In this document: piece after piece, positions 62,340 through 64,000 of the stretch
Layout: each line of letters starts with the position of its first letter
Position numbering within the stretch: position 1 is the stretch's first letter
Assembly: GCF_001316265.1 (NCBI RefSeq)
Contig: NZ_BBDN01000007.1
Coordinates: 83,220-147,219 of the forward strand
DNA from: Vulcanisaeta sp. JCM 16159
GTDB lineage: Archaea; Thermoproteota; Thermoprotei; Thermoproteales; Thermocladiaceae
Reading direction: 5' to 3'
DNA length: 64,000 nucleotides
The notes under the pieces: model-generated
The model's input: only the letters and a program-made list of their open reading frames with translations
Told to the model about the DNA's origin: nothing
Databases searched by the model: none
Translations under genes and position numbers: made by a program

Positions 62340-63509
62340 TTAACCCTGGCTTGGGAATATGGATGCATACTGTGGGTACTGGCTTAACTGCGCAACAAAG
62401 GGTTTAATTGCATTAGGCACAGCGCTGTAATTACCATATACAATACCGGGTATTATGGGTACAATACCATTCTCCTCAAGTATCTTCTGACCAATCGGGC
62501 TATAGAGCAGTAGTAGGAAGTATTCAGCTGCTTGTTTATTCGGTGCTTGGAATGGTATCGTTATCGTGTAAACAACTGGATTGCATGCGAAGGTCTTTGT
62601 GACGCCATTCTCAGTCCAGGTAACACTGACTTGGTGGTAGTAATCGACATAGCTTAGGTTGCCGAGGTTTATGAATGGCGGTAGCGTTATGAATACTGTA
62701 TTATGGTACGTCTGCGTCTGCGGTATCGCATTGCTCTCATAGGCCGAGAGTATGAAGTCCACCTGCCCAGAGGCCATTAGTGTTAGTAGGTCTATCTCTG
62801 TATTCCTCATCATGTACTTACTTGGATTTCCATATATTGCGTCGTATAGGTATGAGGCATTGTTAAAGAATGCCAAGCCAGCCAGCTTAACGACGCATTG
62901 CGCCTGGTAGCCGGAGGGGTCTGTGAATGGGTTTGAAACGCCAACAACGGTGCTTGAGTTAAGGGCTATTATCTGCCAAATTTTCTGCCAAGTCTCGTTA
63001 TATTGAGCGGACATTGGTGGGTATGACTGGGCCTGCTGCCATAGTTGATAGACTTCCTGACCAGCCGTGGTGTTTAGGTTGACTATTATGACCATTTGCG
63101 TAATTCCAAAGGCTATCTCATAATTGGTGTAGTTGGGGAATAATACGGAGGGTATCGTTGTGGTGTCCGCAGAAGCCACAACACTGAACTGTTGAGTAGT
63201 TGCCTCCGTATGGGCAACCTCACCACTACCCTTGAACATGGCTGGGGCTATGGTTATGCCTGGGTAAAGGCTCTGCATGACGTTGAGAATATCTGTAAAC
63301 GCGAACTTCAGGGTGCCGGCGGCGCCGACTGCGAAGGGCGCGGTTGATGTCGTGGCAGTCGTAGTAGTGACTGGGGTGGTCACATTTGTAGTAGTTGCAT
63401 TAATGTACTTAGTAACAACCTTAGGTGGCATAACCGCATAACCAATTGCCACACCAATTACAAGACCTATTATTAAACCAACGACCAACCAAACGGTTGT
63501 ACTCGCCAT
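62340..63509 (-). CDS. wtpA: Oxyanion-binding lipoprotein-like protein of the tungstate/molybdate transporter
   Basis: 389 residues: N-terminal membrane helix (about 6-30), a Thr-rich linker, and a ModA/WtpA-like binding domain with FAVGAAGTLKFAF, PAMFKGSGEVAHTEA and GIVYGNYSAVPNA. First gene of the wtpABC-type operon. Tungstate or molybdate is the likely ligand, given the wtp-style order and the moeA gene in the window, but sulfate or another oxyanion is not excluded. Intact. Confidence 0.82.
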   Translation of the reverse strand: MASTTVWLVVGLIIGLVIGVAIGYAVMPPKVVTKYINATTTNVTTPVTTTTATTSTAPFAVGAAGTLKFAFTDILNVMQSLYPGITIAPAMFKGSGEVAHTEATTQQFSVVASADTTTIPSVLFPNYTNYEIAFGITQMVIIVNLNTTAGQEVYQLWQQAQSYPPMSAQYNETWQKIWQIIALNSSTVVGVSNPFTDPSGYQAQCVVKLAGLAFFNNASYLYDAIYGNPSKYMMRNTEIDLLTLMASGQVDFILSAYESNAIPQTQTYHNTVFITLPPFINLGNLSYVDYYHQVSVTWTENGVTKTFACNPVVYTITIPFQAPNKQAAEYFLLLLYSPIGQKILEENGIVPIIPGIVYGNYSAVPNAIKPFVAQLSQYPQYASIFPSQG

Positions 63510-63593
63510 ACAACTATTTCGTATTTCTCCTTATATTAAAGTTTTATTAATTATCTGATAATTGATAATTAACATTCAATTTTTAATAATCAT

Positions 63594-64000
63594 TCAGGCG
63601 GTATTTCGGCATAGGCCACGGATATGTCAATACCAAACCTCCTCATATTAACATAACGTGATATCAAATACACGGCAATCCCCAACACCACGGCGCCAAG
63701 CTCAACACCATAGGCGAGTGGGTTACCGCCCCAGATCTGCGGGTAGCTAGGAATTCATAGGTTAAATATGCCATTACTCCAGCCATTAATACGCCGAATA
63801 CTATTAGAACCGCCCTAGATTTACCGCTTATATTAAATGATGAGTACCTAAGCGTCGCAAGTATTACTGCCGCGATGCCGACTACCATGTAGTATATTAT
63901 TGCCTCAACAACGGCACCATACAGCGCCGTGAATGTATTATAGAGGAAGCCAGCCGCGGCAATTAGTGCCGCAGTTACTGCTAGGTCGAATAGGTGTGCG
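63594..64000 (-). CDS. APC-superfamily permease, C-terminal part (start outside window; one frameshift)
   Basis: Last three or four membrane helices and the cytoplasmic tail. The frame from 64000 gives AVVEAIIYYMVVGIAAVIL and SRAVLIVFGVLMAGVMAYL. A shift near 63752 leads to YPQIWGGNPLAYGVELG, a final helix, and the tail MRRFGIDISVAYAEIPPE. An ending with Arg-Arg-x-Gly-Ile-Asp and Glu-Ile-Pro-Pro-Glu is common in archaeal amino acid permeases (established knowledge). The substrate is unknown and the N-terminal half is outside the window. Confidence 0.75.

Noticed and set aside
1..64000. Reading the split genes as pseudogenes or as programmed frameshifting
   Set aside because: Too many essential genes are affected, shifts lie at plain G/C or A runs without slippery-site signals, and all motif residues are intact.
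1..64000. Insertion sequences, integrases or attachment sites
   Set aside because: I saw no transposase or integrase motif and no long terminal inverted repeats. The tRNA-Val gene has no visible partial copy within the window.

Overview
This window looks like a chromosome segment of a hyperthermophilic crenarchaeon of the order Thermoproteales, with gene content and protein style closest to Vulcanisaeta or Caldivirga (inference; I could not run a search). The supporting signs are TATA boxes 22-31 bases upstream of start codons (leaderless transcripts), frequent GTG/TTG starts, AGG as the main arginine codon, a tRNA-Val with a non-canonical intron, several C/D box guide RNAs, and archaeal genes such as DnaG, TmcA, Pcc1, Brix, Nre, HerA/NurA and type II methionine aminopeptidase.

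A key caveat: roughly 40 of about 70 genes are interrupted by apparent frameshifts, about 60 events in all. Where the right reading can be reconstructed, it is nearly always one base missing from a short G or C run. Essential genes (dnaG, polB, thrS) are hit as often as others, so I treat these as sequence or assembly errors, join the pieces and give one entry per gene.

Layout. 1-3970: K+ channel, tRNA-Val(GAC), KDG kinase, TrkA-type protein, amino-acid permease. 4094-9601: exported DUF4382 protein, two regulators, cobyric acid synthase, an asparaginyl-tRNA-synthetase-like enzyme without anticodon domain, MetE-like methyltransferase. 9665-17820: a C/D sRNA, MarC, exported proteins, a HEPN-MNT pair, a radical SAM protein, a thioredoxin-fold protein. 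17978-26495: NurA, MoeA, solo Cas4, RidA with threonine dehydratase, an AIR-synthase-like protein, LudB. 26516-30017: a NuoL/NuoM pair. 30211-33279: pyrimidine-dimer glycosylase and TmcA.

33329-39629 is the most unusual part. Six small proteins of unknown function in two convergent operons share one architecture (helical hairpins alternating with beta hairpins). They surround a lone GspE/VirB11-type secretion ATPase and a divergent exported protein. No TadC/FlaJ platform gene is seen. I regard this as the best candidate for an undescribed system.

39661-43309 is an information-processing cluster (DHH phosphoesterase, DUF3194, prefoldin beta, Pcc1, Brix, L37Ae). 43417-50214: DUF2848 protein, a second C/D sRNA, a zinc-less TGT-like protein next to HerA, heme O synthase, Nre repair protein, DUF981 membrane protein, a third C/D sRNA. 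50338-59032: ThrRS, cis-prenyltransferase, methionine aminopeptidase, DnaG, PolB, Lrp regulator, UPF0147. 59040-64000: malic enzyme, a tungstate/molybdate ABC transporter (which would supply the metal used by the MoeA pathway) and the end of another permease.
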